A stretch of DNA of 64,000 nucleotides from Apostichopus japonicus (GCF_037975245.1 NC_092564.1:19289984-19353983); one strand, 5' to 3'. Shown: positions 1 through 20,099, counted from the stretch's first letter. Translations and numbers: made by a program. Notes: generated by a model from the letters alone, not told the origin.

Positions 1-61
1 GCAAGATGTTCTACAGAAAGAAAAATAAAGTCCTTGAAGGGTTTCTTTCACTGAAAGCCTG

Positions 62-412
62 ATTGATAGATTGATTGAATACGTCTGACCCTAATCGAGT
101 TCTGTTTGTAGCAGATCGATCGATTGAATATGTCTGATGTAAGCGTATATTAACTTTGTATCAAACCCACCCATTGGATAAGCCTGACGTAATCGTTTTA
201 AGTTTCTGTTAGGTTCATTCATTGGTTAGGTCTCACGTAATCGTATCCAGCTCGTTCATTGATTGGATAAGTCCGAAGTAAATCGAGTTCAGTTTGTATC
301 AGGTCTGTCATGGGTCTGACGTATTCGAATACAGTTTGTATCAGGTCCATTGATTGAATAACGCTGACTTAATCAAATGCAGCTTGTATCAGGTCTATTG
401 ATTGGATAAGTG
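62..412. repeat. degenerate minisatellite, ~55-60 bp unit
   Basis: Diverged copies of a unit built around TTGATTGGATAAGTCTGACG, then TAATCGA, then TTCAGTTTGTATCAGGTC, repeat about six times. Spacing is irregular and copies differ by substitutions and small indels, so the array is old. Confidence 0.7.
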
Positions 413-3320
413 CCATAAATGCTGTAGCCACGGGGAAGGAGGGGGGGGGGTGAGTATGCCTCCAATGGCTTACATTTTATGAGACACGCACACACAGTTG
501 TATACATCGAACAACATTTAAACTTGTTTAGTTACACAAATTGAACTGTAACTAAACTGATGGAAATTATAGAACCATTTGCATTTACGTTCATTACTAA
601 ATAAAAAAACGATATTTGCTTCCCCCTTTAGAACGGTTTCAAGGACTGACATCAGGCAATATTTGAGTCCCCCTTCCCCCATCCAGGGGACGCCTTTTAA
701 ACGTAGAGTATAGACTTAGTTTTGACTGCGATGAGCCTGTATAATTATGACGTATAATCTTCAAGAGATACTGACAAGGAAAATAAATCATATTTTCTTG
801 TTTTCGTCATTTAACTCTTAGTTTCTGATAAATTTTCGATTTTTTTTCTTCTTTTTTTTTTGTCCAAATTGAGATGCGCGAGAACTGAATTTTGTTTCAC
901 TTTACAGGTGGTCTTTTGACTACGTTGATATAAAAATCTCGACATTTCCATAAAAAGATCAGAAAGTCACAAGTATAGTCGGCACTAATGGATACAATAA
1001 TATGCAATAATTTAACAAGGACAAGGTTGATATGTTTTTTAACTCTTTTTTTCTCCTTCTTTCATCTTCTTTCAACTTTATGAATTTATGAATTCAATAG
1101 ATAGATCTAAAGTCATATAACATCATTTTTATTCAAATCTTAAGATAAAATGGGCTTATCTTTTTGGTTCTTAGATTTCACTTCGCACCAGTATGTCTCG
1201 TGCGTGAAAGGAAGTTGGACTGCTGAGCCGTCGTGAACGGGTAATATGAAGCTAAGCTCAATTAAATCCACGGTTGAGGTGTCGGCATATGTAAGTGTCT
1301 GCCATGTAGTCGCATTGCCAACACGTCAAAATGTTTGCAATGCAAACGAGAACGTGGAGTATAATGTAAGAAATCCCCTTGAGAACTTGATTTGCCTTCC
1401 CTTTAAGTATAAGAAACTTTCTTATTTTTATTTCTCTTCAGAAAGAACCTGGTCAATGTGGAGGCAAAACAAAACTGTATAATGGGTAAATTGGGTATAT
1501 GTTAACCGCCCTAATTTAACAAAATCAAAGATTCCGAAAGAAATATTTAAAAATATAATAATAAAAAATGAAAATATTGAAAAAAGACATAACTTCTACA
1601 ATGATAATCCCAAAATGTCCTAGAGGCGGATTCCGTCGCTGAGAAGAAACTGTTTGTCTTCGACTGAATCGCAAAGTATCGCAAAAATAAATGTCTGAAA
1701 CGGAAAATGCTTTCGAAGCAAAAGGACTCACAGCTACATAGTAGATAAGAAAATAGTGTAAGTGTAAGCACACATTTAGGATTCTAAATTATAATGATCT
1801 ATTGCCATTCATTGATTTAAGTATCAAAGAATATAATATAATCAGTATAATATGTTCTATTATCAATCTTAGTTACTTTTAATTAATTTACTGTTTGCAA
1901 ATTAATTTAAACCATTCAGAAAGAACGCTTCCATTATGACACTATATGTCCTATTTCGAATTAATAACGAAAGTTATAGGAGTTCACACTTATAGTCGTT
2001 ATTGTGTTGGCGAAGATTTAAGGAGAGGAGGGGAGGATTCCATGCGACTTACGCTGTCAAACTAGCGCCCTGACAAAACACCCCCCCCCCCCCCTCACCA
2101 CCCCTCGTCCCTCTCTCTCTTCTCTTCCTCCACCCAATTTCTCACCCTCAACATCAATTCAGCCTCCATGAATTGATTATGACTAATTCCTTCCAAGATT
2201 TTGAAGTTCTTTTCACAGAGTACGACAGAGAAAAGGGCAACTTTCCAAGACAACAGTTTTTGACGTACGTAATGTTATATATTAACCGATTTTCGTCTGT
2301 TTTATATAACGCTTTCCAGTTTATTATATCTCTTTTTCCCTGTACATTTTGAGGTAACAATAAAACGTTATTTGATACGTCTTTCTTGCGTTAATATGTC
2401 TCTATATCCATGAAATCAGGATGTATCCATGACATACCGGTTTATAAAGTTTGAACAGTAAATGTAATACACGGTTATGACGGTATACGAAATTATAATC
2501 GACGTCAAAAAGTAAAAGTGTAGAAGATTAATATTTCTTTCACCTATACATGATAATCATTGACCCACATTTCCCTTACTGGACATCTTAATTAACGAGG
2601 GAAGTAACCATGAGTCCATTAATAGCATGACATATGCCATATACATTATATTATGGTAAAAGAAATTATATACAGAGAGTGTGTAAATGGATAGGCAAGC
2701 CCCCAACAGCCTTTTTATGTGTAAATCTGTTGCAATAGCTTCACTGTGAGTTCCACTTCAAAATAACGGACTATAGAATGTCGGAAAAGAATTCCAAAAT
2801 GGGATGAGTCTGGGCGACGAAATGTGTAACGCAAATCAAATCCATAATCACTGGCTCTTTACACGATACTTCAAATTGGTGCAAACATTAGGTGAGGCTA
2901 CCTTAGTTTGGACAATTACACAAAGTTTTCTTCATATCTAGCGATACATACTCCTAAACAATACATTTGTTGACCAAACACAAACACAGAAAGATCACAT
3001 GGTTTGCCTCGACGCTGCATTTTAATACCGACGGTCACGAAGAGACAGTTAAATGTTGTTTAGAGGTCAAAGGTGAAATATACTGGTACGAATATTGCTC
3101 ATAGTGCTTTCTGAAGTAACGAATATCCAAAATGTTGGGAGCGGTTCATAACTTAAGAGTAAAATAAGTTTCACTCTGTGGTACGTCTTATGACGTTAGA
3201 GGGTTAAAGACAATAATGGTATCGAAACGCTAGAGCCAAAGGCTAGTTTCTAATATTGCACTTTCCTAGTATTGATATTGGATGCTAATTACTGATTGTT
3301 TAAGTGTGTCAGTTTAACTC

Positions 3321-3324
<4 letters not shown>

Positions 3325-3373
<49 letters not shown>
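3325..3373. repeat. (TA)n followed by (CA)n microsatellite
   Basis: An uninterrupted AT dinucleotide run passes directly into an AC run. Confidence 0.95.
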
Positions 3374-5044
3374 TATGACATATGCATACATATATCTAGG
3401 TTAACATTAGATTGTTATTAACCTGTGAATACTGAACAGGAAGACCTATATCTGAACTGATCTATAATAGGTTAGTTAAATAACCGACCTAAACTCATTA
3501 ACCATCTATCACTCGACTTGAAGTTAATTTAACACTTTCTTTACAACGTAAGAAAAGAAGGAAGGATAACGAAAACAATATGCATATATAGAAACGAGCA
3601 ACACCAATTTAATGATATTTTTTCTGTTTCCAATTGCCTCTCTTAACCTTATTTCTAAACAACTATCAATGACGTATATTAATCAGACCAAACTATATAA
3701 GAACCAGTGTTCTATTTTCACATACTGAGAGTGTGAGATCATTTAATTATGCATGAACTTTCCCAGGTTTCCCAGGTCAGAGAATGGCCACAGATGGGTT
3801 GTATACTCTTGTAAGTGTCTCATGAGGTGGTCCTAGGGCCCGGTGAAAATTAGAGCAAAACACGAGAAAAGAGGCCAAGGAAAATTAGAACAGCTGAAGA
3901 ATCAGATTTTGAGAGGCGTTTGAAGGGAATTCCCTACGAGAACGTTCCCACAGCTGACACCTTACTTTATCACATATAACTATGGTGTCAACAGCCGGTG
4001 AGGTGTGTATTGTTGTTCTTAATTGAATGATCTGGTTTGTGTATCCATTGATTAAAAAATTGCTCTGACGCATCGTCAACTTAAGTTGTGATTTTTCGAA
4101 GGTAGGGAGACTTTATTGAGATTTAAATCAAAATTGATATCGCGCACATGTACACAAAGCTCTTGTATATTGTCAAGAGAAACGTTTTTACAGGAAGAGT
4201 GTTCAATCAAATTTATAAGCCAGGCACTCATAAGATTCCCAAATCGTATTTCCATAACATTGAATTAACGAAAGACAAATAGATCGTAGTGTGGGTGTGT
4301 GTTGTATGTGTGTGATCTTATTTCTTACAAACGCTTATCAATCAATATATATATTTATTTCTCTTTCGTTCATAAGCTCTTAAATGGTCCGTTGCTATGT
4401 ATAGTATTACATGTAAACCTAACTGCAATACATGTAGTAGTAGTTCAGCGAGAGAAAAAAAAAAAAAAAATAACACCCTATTTTTCGAGTTCAATTGTAA
4501 AGCAGACGTGGCCCCATAATTGCATGGATCACATTTCACATGCGGGCATTGGTATATGACCAGGATTCGCAAGAGGTTTAGTCCCAAGATTCTCTTTGTA
4601 CTGATGATTATGTGGGAATGGATAAATCGGAGCGTAACGTATTATTTTTAATGCGGGCAATTGATTTCATCACCAGTCCTCTCTTTCTCGCACAAATTCG
4701 GTGGCCTCGTGCTCTTTTGGGACGGTTTTGGACGAATCAATTGGGAGGTAAACTGAGGAATTAAAGCTGTAGGCTGTTGCATGATGGTAGTGTATCCTCC
4801 GACCTTTATAAGGCTAATCGGAACTGCTTGTAGTTTAAGGCTATACGGATCATAAAACCGAGACAGTTTATAGACTGAGAAGACTCGTAAGGAGAGTGCC
4901 ATGTGGGGTGCCAAGTGGTTTGGAGGGGCACCTGCTGGAGGGGGGTGGGCTGGGGTGTTATAGAAAAATGAGTTTGTAACTCGCAAGATAAGTAATTGCG
5001 CCTGATACAGACATGTATGCAGGTGCAATAAAACTTTACAAAGT

Positions 5045-5157
5045 AATATATATGATGTATGTATATATAGATATATATATAGATATATATATATATATTT
5101 ATATATATATAAATATATATATATATTTATATATATATAAATATATATATATATAAA
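5045..5157. repeat. TA-rich tandem repeat with TTTATATATATATAAA units
   Basis: Alternating TATATA tracts are broken at regular spacing by TTTA and TAAA. The open reading frame across it (Tyr/Ile repeats) is a by-product. Confidence 0.85.
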
Positions 5158-7762
5158 GATATTAAACAAAAATCCTTTTATGGGAAATATTAATTAATAC
5201 TTGCAAATACGTATATGTGGACCGGTATTGAATTATAAAGTACTTCAGAGATTAATGGGAGATAGATTAGTATAAATAAACTACCGTACTTCATTATCAC
5301 ATAATGTTTACCATTTATTATTATTTTTTTCAGCTCTTTTGTTTGGGGGAATGGTGGAATTTTCCTATTGCTTCAGCATAAACACATCCAACCTGAATAT
5401 TCATGTTTTGTTTATTATTTATATGAAATTGGGCGTGGTCTTGATATGTATTTATAACTGTTGAATATATTGAAAACTTAACCTTGCTAAAGCTAAACCA
5501 AGAGTCGATATGATATGTAAGATGGTGAACTGTAATGATTTACCTCTTACCGTCATTGTATTAGTTGAATATTTATAATGCCTACTGATATGATTATTTA
5601 AATTATCTATGTCATGTGACATGTAGCCTACGTGGGGAATATTCATTACGCTTATGGTATGTTATGTATAAATATTCAATAGAAAGTCAATAAAACAACT
5701 TAATTTGAAATGCTATAGCCTATATGAAAGCATTTCATACCAAAACCTTTGTCAATGTGCTGCAATGAATTTTAATGTGACAGATATTAAAGTATCTTTT
5801 TTGGTTGGTGGTCAGAAACTAAGGAAATCTTAATATTCCAATTTTTTTATCAGATAATTGTTCATATATTAATATCTCTTGAAAAACTAATTGACAATTT
5901 ATTTTTCAATTGATTACTTCTATTGTTTCAGTTCCTTTTTTGTTAACTATTTGAACTCCAAAGCAAATTATGGTTAAGCTAATGAGCTATAAGTTTTATT
6001 ATAAGAATTTTTATAAGAATTCGTCTTGCCAATTGATCTCATCGTGTTGTCTGCCAGTGTACATTTTGCTTGATGTATGTCATAGTCATATCCTGAGAAA
6101 TATTGAGAGAGCGTAGGGGAATAACAATTGAATATAAGTATTGCACCTCTGTTTTCTCCTTTACATGCTATAAGATAACAATAGGATGTAAACATCTAAT
6201 ATAATATGTCCACACTAGTCTCTCTATTTTTTATCATTATCATTCTGTAAAAGTATTTACTTGCTGGAAATAAATAAATGGATGAAAACAAATATGGACG
6301 AATGAAATAACCAGTCAAGAAAATAATTGACCGAAATCAACCCCAAAAGCATGCCTAAACGAAAGCTTCTCAGTACAATTTGTGCTTGCATTATTTATAT
6401 AAACCATAATGTCACTGGTTATTTTGATTCATAAAGACACGGCAGTAGAGGTACACAAAATATCGAAGATTTATTTTGAAAATCCAGTGTAATAGTTTTA
6501 TGTGTAAATGTAACATCGTTTCATCTAATATATTGATTTTGAATTTACTATTTGCTCTATATATTTATGGGTCATTACAAGACCATCTGGGATCCAGTTT
6601 AGTGATATATTTTGATATTCCGATTTAAAACAGATTTCATCAGCTTTAAAACCTAAATTCGTTGTGACACGAACCAGTCTGGTATGTATATTTCAAATAC
6701 AGAACAAAAACAACTTCAAATTTCACACCTTTAAACATTCCCTTGGCGCCAAAAATCTTAGCAATTACTTTGGAAAATATATATATATATACATATGTAA
6801 ATGTCATATATTATTGTTTGTAAAATCCATGACCAGCGGAGTACTTTCAGCTTCGAAACAAAAAACAAAGGATAAAGTAGAAATAAGGAACCAGTTTTGC
6901 TTGATCGGTGACGGGTCTTTCACATGAAAGTTTCGTCTTGCTTTCGCGCTTTCTTTAACATCAGCCAATCAAATGCTCGCAAACGGCCGTCAGGAAACTT
7001 TTACGTGTGTTACTGTCACATAAAGTACCTGCTCAATACTCACGCGCTATCGCATCTGTTCCAGACAATATTTTGGGAGCTCAATTGGAAAGTGATAAAC
7101 GGTCTGTTAGAAATGATTTATGCTAGTTTGTTTATATACTTAAAACTTAAACATCATCCACACACCATTCAAAAACATATCTGTGAGCAGAACTCATCTG
7201 AAAGAAACATAGATCTATATACGTTGGATAAAGCTGCAAAAACATTAATACCATCGACTAAGTTGCCAGGTCTGTTTAACGTATAACGAGACAGTCAGTG
7301 TGTGCGAGGGTTTGTTATATTTGACCAAGATAATGTAAACAGTATGTCCCACACACCCATATGACCGAACGGCTATAACATAAACAAAGATATGCCTCCT
7401 GGTTTAAAGAGTTTTCCACAAAAATCATCGCTAATTTAGAAATAAACGATTTTGAAAAGATGGTTAACGGGTCTTAGTTATTTCCATTATGTTTCTTTTC
7501 GTTGTTATGAAGAACGCTGTAATGTTAAAGAACAAAAATAAGAACTTGATGTGTACCAGAGGACGGAAGATGTTTTAAAGAGAAATATAAGAACTTTCAC
7601 GGCTTTGTGCTGGCAGGTTCTAACCTATACGTAGGCGGAAATGTAATTGTTTTTACTTACATAATCAAAAACACGAGAAGGATTAAGGCGACAGAACAAA
7701 AGCGAAAATTATTTGAAATTTTGATTAATCTCAACAGTCTCAGAGAATCCAAAATACCACTC

Positions 7763-8095
7763 TATCGATATATCAATCAATAGATCCATCAAACTTCATC
7801 CACTAATCTATCAATCTCCAATTTATCGATCTGTTAATAATTTTATCAGTCTATTAATCAATAGATCTATCAATCTATCTACCAATGCAATCGACTCATT
7901 CACTTAATTTATCAATCTGACGATAGACCAAAGTTCTTCAAGATCAACAGCAGATGGGTATCTCCTCATATATAACTCTGGTATAGTCTATTTAACTCTG
8001 GTATAGTCTATCTAACTCTGGTATAGTCTATCTAACTCTGGTATATATAGTCTATCTAAGTCCGATATAGTCTATTTAAACTCTGTTTTAGTCTA
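7763..8095. repeat. ATCTATCAATC-type repeat followed by a 20-bp minisatellite
   Basis: From 7763 to about 7920 degenerate (ATCAATC/ATCTATC) units recur. From 7974 to 8095 the unit CTCTGGTATAGTCTATCTAA recurs about five times. The first three copies are nearly identical, then one copy with a TATATA insertion, then two more diverged copies. Confidence 0.85.
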
Positions 8096-9307
8096 TGCAC
8101 TAAAGGATTTCATTTGTTCTTTTATATATCTACCGATTGGTTAAATTTAATATATATTTTATTCTCTTCTTTTTTCTTTCGTATTTTCGTTTTAGGTCTT
8201 TCTTCCTCATAAATATATTCTTTGTGTTTGTACCTACATTATTATATAATCGCATAGACATCAATGAAATCAAAGAAAAAACAAAATAATGGCAAATAAC
8301 ACAATAAGTTTATGTTGATAACCGAATAACCACATTCTGAGGTCCTCAACAGGCATGTGTTATATTATACCACACAAAGGACGTCCTACATTATTACAAG
8401 TAGACACTGCAGCACATGCATGTATTACCATGCACCATTTAGCAGCTTTAAGCAATGATTTTCTACCGTAGCCATCGGGGTATTTCTCCCCGGGTTGGCC
8501 CTGCAACGGATGCGTAGTGTACCCTTCCTGCTAATTATAATAACAGGGTCTTACAACTTACTTATCTTGTTTATCACAAGGGTCAAACCATATCCGATGT
8601 TAATTGACCAAAACATATTCTTCACTTTTCTGTCGTCCTTCGGAACACACAATTTGTGATATCCGCCATTGCTGAAGGCGCTTGACCCAATTCGCTCTCA
8701 CGTTGGTCAGTTCATTAAGGGTAAAACACTTTAAACCAAAAATGTGATAGGAAATGCCAGGAAATATCAGTATAATTGTGTGCAATAATCTAGCCTAACA
8801 AATTGACATGTTTGCTGTCGAAAATATAAATGATGTTTTGTCTTACAAATTTGTCCATTTTTGTCTAATATCGACTTTTAGAATGTTGCAAATGCATTAC
8901 GTACTATATATAACTGTATAATAGTTCGAAATGTCGAATAAGAACTTTAGTTGAGCTCGAAGGCAACTATACAACATAATGTGGAAAATAATGTCTTTCT
9001 TGCTAATAATAAAAATTCATATATCTGTATATTGCCAATGGATTAAATCAATACTTTTAATTCAGAAAAAAATAAAGGCTTGAAAAAGATTAATAACATA
9101 ATGACAAATATAGTCGTAGTTTGACACATATTGACAAGAATGGAATGTTGGAAACTGTTTAAGTAAAATGTTTTTATCATTCCTTTCCAAGAAATGTTAT
9201 ACCGGATGGGGCTGGGGAATAACAAACACTTGCAGGGTCCCTGTTGTATTTATTAAATTCTAGAAACAAGCCTAGAATATACTGGCACACAGCCTTTTTT
9301 TTGTATT

Positions 9308-9515
9308 CGGTATTACAACAATGGAAGTTTCATTGTCGAATATTATAACAATGGAAGTGCATTGTCGAATAATATAACAATGGAAGTTTCATGATCGAAT
9401 ATTACAAAGGGACACCCATTGTTGCATAATCTATTATATACAGTGGACATACATTGTCGTAATTACAATGGAATTTTTAACAATGGACGTTTCATTGTTG
9501 AATTTGACAAAGGAG
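9308..9515. repeat. ~33-bp minisatellite with CAATG/CATTG pairs
   Basis: Units of the form ATTACAACAATGGAAGTTTC followed by ATTGTCGAAT recur about six times, with decay toward the right. Each unit holds CAATG and its inverse CATTG, so single units can form small hairpins. Confidence 0.8.
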
Positions 9516-12500
9516 ATAAATTATGTTTCTACTTGACGCATTCAGTTTATAGAACAACATGCGATCTTCTTTTCCACGATATTACAAAATTATGAAGAAA
9601 AAAAGAACAATTTTGGGAAGAGATACCGGAATTCATCCAAACATATATTCGCCACTGTAAACGTACAAAACTTCTTTTAAATATGTGTGAAATTGTTTTT
9701 AAGCCAACTGGAGATGAAATAAGCCTATAAGTTACATTTTATATTGTGAAAAACCCATTTTATAATATCCTACCTTTTTTTTCCTCATCCTCCTAAATTG
9801 ATTACGTCATTGAATGGTTTTGTGTTGATTCTTTTCGCGTCTCAATTATTTCATGATAAATCCATTTAGACACATTTGAACGATGTTTTTCAGCTTCCAT
9901 CTGTTTTTTTTTTGTACCACCCTCTTATTCTATTGATATTTATACCATATATATATACACTATCTTTAAAAATTCACAAATCGTTAATGGAATTTCGCGC
10001 AGTTTTGCAATTTGGCGACCTTTATTGCTAATACATTGCGAAACCTTGTCATATTCAGTTTGGCTTAGTTACCCATGCATTTAAAATCCCTTCTTGATTA
10101 ACTTGTTTTCGAAAGATATATACTTGTATCGACGTTTTTCATGTTCAAAAAAAAAAAAAAAAAAAAAATTGGCGATACACAAAAAAAGTGCACATGTAGC
10201 TAGGTGGTTGTCAACGAGCACCGTGACAGTGTTCCATCAAGATTCGAATTGGAACGATAACTGTCCGTTTTCCGCCAACTAACCATCATCAATTTAAGCA
10301 ACTTGTCCGAAACGATGTAGTTCGAGCATTGTTCATCTCCTTATTTCATTACAGCAATCGTTGCGTAATGAAATTGTCACTTTAAGTTGATTAAGCTCTT
10401 AATTATAAAGGTATACTTTATAGATAGACGTATACACGCTTGTTATACTTTCCATGGATTACGAACTTTATAGAGGTTGCATGGCATGTATATGAAAAAG
10501 ACAAAGACGAGTGTACAGACAGACGAAACCACAGACAACAAGAAAGAGCTACCGATAATAGCAATAGCTCGCGGGCTGTACTACGTTGTGATGACAGTAT
10601 TGGTGGGATGCCTCATTAAATGTGAATAATAAGCAATAATGACATATGTATGAGTTCTTGACAACAACGACACAAAACATTACCGAAAAATAAAGGAACA
10701 AATTGGGAAAGTTAACAACAAAGAAATAAAAAAAACATGAATTGTTGTTAGCTGTATATATAGAAAAGAAGACTAACAAAATTGAGAAATTTGGACATCA
10801 CTGGAGGGTAATGTTGTGGTTAGAACCCCCTTTTTTCTTTGTTTGCTTGGAATGCAAGTAATTTGTGGGAGAAAAACATAATTTAAGACTTTGTGATAGC
10901 AAATGTGTCTCGATTTTAATTTCGTCTTTGTGTGACTAATATCTGTTTTTCGATTCATTCATTTAGATAAAATATTAATCCAGTTATTGCTATACGTCTA
11001 GAGTTTACTTTATACCAATGTTCCACTTGACTTGAACATATATATACCTTTACAATCGGAGTAACTTGAGAGAAAAACTGTATTAAACAAGTTTTAATGA
11101 AATATAAACAGTTTTTACTACTTTCTTTCTTTCTTTGTTTCATTCATTCATTCTTTCCATCTTCTAATTTACAAATTGTGGTCATTAATTCTCTTATCCA
11201 TCCAGAGAAAGAATTGTTATATTACACATTACTGAAAGTTGTCACATATTTATTGGCAGGACTACGAGTTTCTGGATGTATATTAACATTTTTATGAGAA
11301 CACTCTGTTTTCGTTGTAATTTAAACCTGTCCTGGGTTTATACAACTACGGCTGTAAAGTAATAATAATCTCTACATGAGGTACAGCAGAATAAAAATCA
11401 TAACTTATTGAATCTACTTTAAGTTTTTAATTACTCTGTTTCTACTTTATAGGTATTCGTAACGACTTAAGACTTTCATGAAACTAGTCTAAAATAACAG
11501 AATAATATGATTCGTCTGATTATATGTCTACTTTCACTCCATAAGCATTCATAGCTTTATATGGTTTCAGATACAATTGCGAAATAAGTTCGTGTGATCA
11601 CACTTGATTTAGAAAATTGCGTCTTTTATGTTTTATAGTTAATTAACAGAGCCTATTATACTTTTAGTGCTGCCACATTAAGTGGTAGAATTAAGAGAGA
11701 TCAACTTTCCAGTTTATTCCCCAAGTCTCTTTTCAAATGTGCTATTATGTTCGAAAGATAATAAATCATAAAAACGTTTGATCGACCGAAAGGTTACTGG
11801 TTACTGTTACTGGTTACTGGTACAGCTGATGGCATCAGCTCAATTAAGCGCACCAATTAAGGATACTTTGTTAGCAGCTTCGTCGATAACTATCAACAGA
11901 AAGATCATATTTGCATAACAATTATGTAACGACAAGAACAATGGATATTAACTCAACAATTCAGGTCAAATTTATATAATTCTTCGTAATTTTGTAAGGC
12001 TATCATAGATTGCTGACAGGTTTTAATTTTCTTATTTTTTAGGGTTTTCGTCCCTTAGGGTCTCGGCAGAGCAAATCGAGATATGAATGTAAACAAAGAT
12101 ACAATAACAATAAATATCAAATATTTAAACTTGAAATAGTTGCTAAGGTAACCTGTCAATATGTGGAATGTCATAGTTTAATAGCTGTTTTACCATTTCT
12201 TTTTTTTTTGGGGGGGGTGGGGGTATTATTATTATTATTATTAATTTTGTTGGTTTTCACGACAAATGTTCATCGTAAGATTCTACGAGCTTTATTAGTC
12301 CAAAAATTGGCTCGTAAGATCGGAAAGCAAACATAGAAAGGGGAAAAAACATAACAAAGTAATATAAACCAAGTTATCTTATTGTAATGTGTAATCAAAT
12401 CGTTTCCTTTAGTTATCAATATAGAGTCGCTATGTTATTTTAAACAATTTGACATTAATACGCTAATATAACCGTCTTATTGACAATTGTATAATTATTT

Positions 12501-13118
12501 AATATTTGGTAGTTATTTATTTGTTGTTATGGTTATGATCAGTAATATAAAAAAATGGTATTGTTGCTTTACATTTCTTTATCAATCAAGCAATAAATGA
12601 AAAAAAATAGAAATGATGTTGTAGTTATTTTGTAACAGAAATATTATAAGTCATTTTGAAATCATAAAGAATAAAATCTGAAATTATTCGTAGTATTTAA
12701 ACGTAAACAAACATAACTCGAAAATGGGAGGTTGAGTTTTGTCACTGAGAACAATACAATATTTCTGGGAAAGCTTAAGGAATTAAAATACAGTTAGGCC
12801 TATGTGGACAAAAATATTTAAACAATATATCTTTTATTTTTAGCAAATAAATATACTCTCAATATAACGACGGCTCACTGAGTTAATATCATTTTTTAAA
12901 CTTTGAATGCATAAAATAAACCCAAAAAATACTTTCAGATAATATCTGCCAATTCAAACCCACATTTTCGGTTTCGGCTATACGTTTCGACGCAATGAAT
13001 TATTTTCGAAACAGGAAATTATGTTACAACACAGTTTTTTTTCTTTTTCATAAACGAAATAAAGACTACAATGAAAATAAAAGACAAAGGAGTAATTAAA
13101 AGAAAACAATTGACTTAC

Positions 13119-13509
13119 CAGAAGATGGACGGTCTGAGTATCTAGTACAGTAGACCCACGCTGGCCATAGTAGAGACGCTTTAGAGTCAGAGGATTTTTT
13201 CCTCTTTTCTTTCTCTGGCTTGCCGTAAGTTGACGATTTCTCCGGAACAATTTCTTCCGAGTCGTCTTTGGTTTTCCTTCGATCGTTTTCGAGCAGTACA
13301 TTTTGTCTGAAGATATTTTCTACCGTCAGTTTGTTCAATTGTCGAATGTGATCATCGTATTTTCGAATCGTAGTTCCAAAATCTTTCCTTAAAATATTGT
13401 CGATGGAAAAATTGGTCAATTTTGGCCAATCATCCGATTGTTTAGGTTTCATTATTTCTACCGAACAAGTCGAGTCTGGTTGTACCTCCTCTGTTGGTTT
13501 CTCATCCAT
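13119..13509 (-). CDS. en: engrailed homeobox protein, first coding exon (N-terminal 130 codons)
   Basis: Engrailed is a homeodomain repressor used in segment, neural and skeletal patterning. This exon gives residues 1-131, the last codon being split by the donor. Residues 32-45 read TNFSIDNILRKDFG, the EH1 motif that recruits Groucho/TLE corepressors. Residues 114-130 read LWPAWVYCTRYSDRPSS, the EH2 hexapeptide region that contacts Pbx/Exd, a near-unique engrailed signature. Between them lies a charged Lys/Glu-rich linker. The start is the ATG at 13509, after an A-run (A at -3, G at +4); the open frame to 13536 begins only with GTG and is not used. The exon ends phase 1 after PSS at a GTAAGT donor, the known engrailed intron position just before the homeobox. 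The homeobox exon is not recognisable at lower coordinates, so it probably lies outside the window. The N-terminal part is short compared with vertebrate En proteins. Confidence 0.95.
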
Positions 13510-19289
<5,780 letters not shown>

Positions 19290-20095
19290 GTCGCGAACTC
19301 CTCCTAGAACGTAGATTTGATCATGTTCAAACTTGGTGGGTAGGTGCCTGACCATGTAAGCTCGTGCCTGCGTGACTGATGATGTCATAGGTCAAAAGGT
19401 CAAGAAACCTAAATATTGGTTTCTAGCCACTTTCTGCTTGTCATCATGTAGGGAAAAGGCATTAAACCTCACGATATGTCGAGAATTATAAGAAAAAACT
19501 TTAAAATACGATAGATTTAGGTGATTAGGATCGGGTCAAAATTCAATTGTTGTCAAAGGTCAAATTGGCCTCAATTGTGCGAAAAAGTGTGTCGCGAACT
19601 CCTCATACACTGTAAGTCCGATAACGTTCATACTTGGTGAGTAGGTGCCTCACCATGAAAGCTCGTGTATGCGTTGTTGATGACGTCATAGGCCAAAGGT
19701 CAAAGCCAAAACTGTTTTAGCCATTACCTACTAATCAGTATGTTGGAAAAAGTCATTTAACTACAAGATATGTAGAGAATAATAGAACAATCTTTAAAAT
19801 AGTACTTATATGATTGTTAAGGGTCGAGGTCAATGTAGGTCAAAGGTTAAATTGGCCTAAATCGTGCGAAAAAGTGTGTCGCGAACTCCTCCTAAACTAT
19901 AAGTTGAATTTAGTTGAAACTTGGTGGGTTGGTGCCTGATCATTTAACCTCGTGCCTGCGTAATTGACGATGATATGATTTTCATATGTCTGAGGTCATA
20001 GGTCAAAAACCTAACTATTGGTTTTAAAATAGTGCAGATTTCGGTGTTTAGGGTCGAAGAAAAATGTCAACTGAGGTCAATCACTTCCGTTTTGG
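19290..20095 (+). repeat. tandem satellite-like repeat, ~290-300 bp unit, nearly three copies
   Basis: The anchor TCGCGAACTCCTC occurs at 19291, 19592 and 19879 (periods 301 and 287). Each anchor is followed by an AACTTGGTGGGTAGGTGCCT-type block, a GATGAYGTCATAGGTCA-type block and a central block rich in AGGTCA half-sites. The copies are clearly diverged. The pattern fits an old local amplification rather than a gene. Confidence 0.85.
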
Positions 20096-20099
20096 AGGA

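Larger units (their letters stand above)
1..13118 (-). other. putative engrailed intron 1 (incomplete, no exon seen)
   Basis: This stretch lies downstream of the donor at 13118/13117 on the minus strand. No frame encodes a homeodomain helix 3 (IKIWFQNKRAK type) on the minus strand, so the intron probably runs past position 1. It is AT-rich and holds minisatellites (62-412, 7763-8095, 9308-9515), TA/CA microsatellites (3325-3373, 5045-5157) and poly-A/T runs. The remaining unique DNA shows no coding signature. Enhancers could be here, since engrailed introns often hold them, but none can be named from sequence alone. Confidence 0.6.

Noticed and set aside
12978-13301. 107-codon minus-strand frame over the engrailed exon
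   Set aside because: It is a shadow in another frame of the true engrailed coding exon and its intron.
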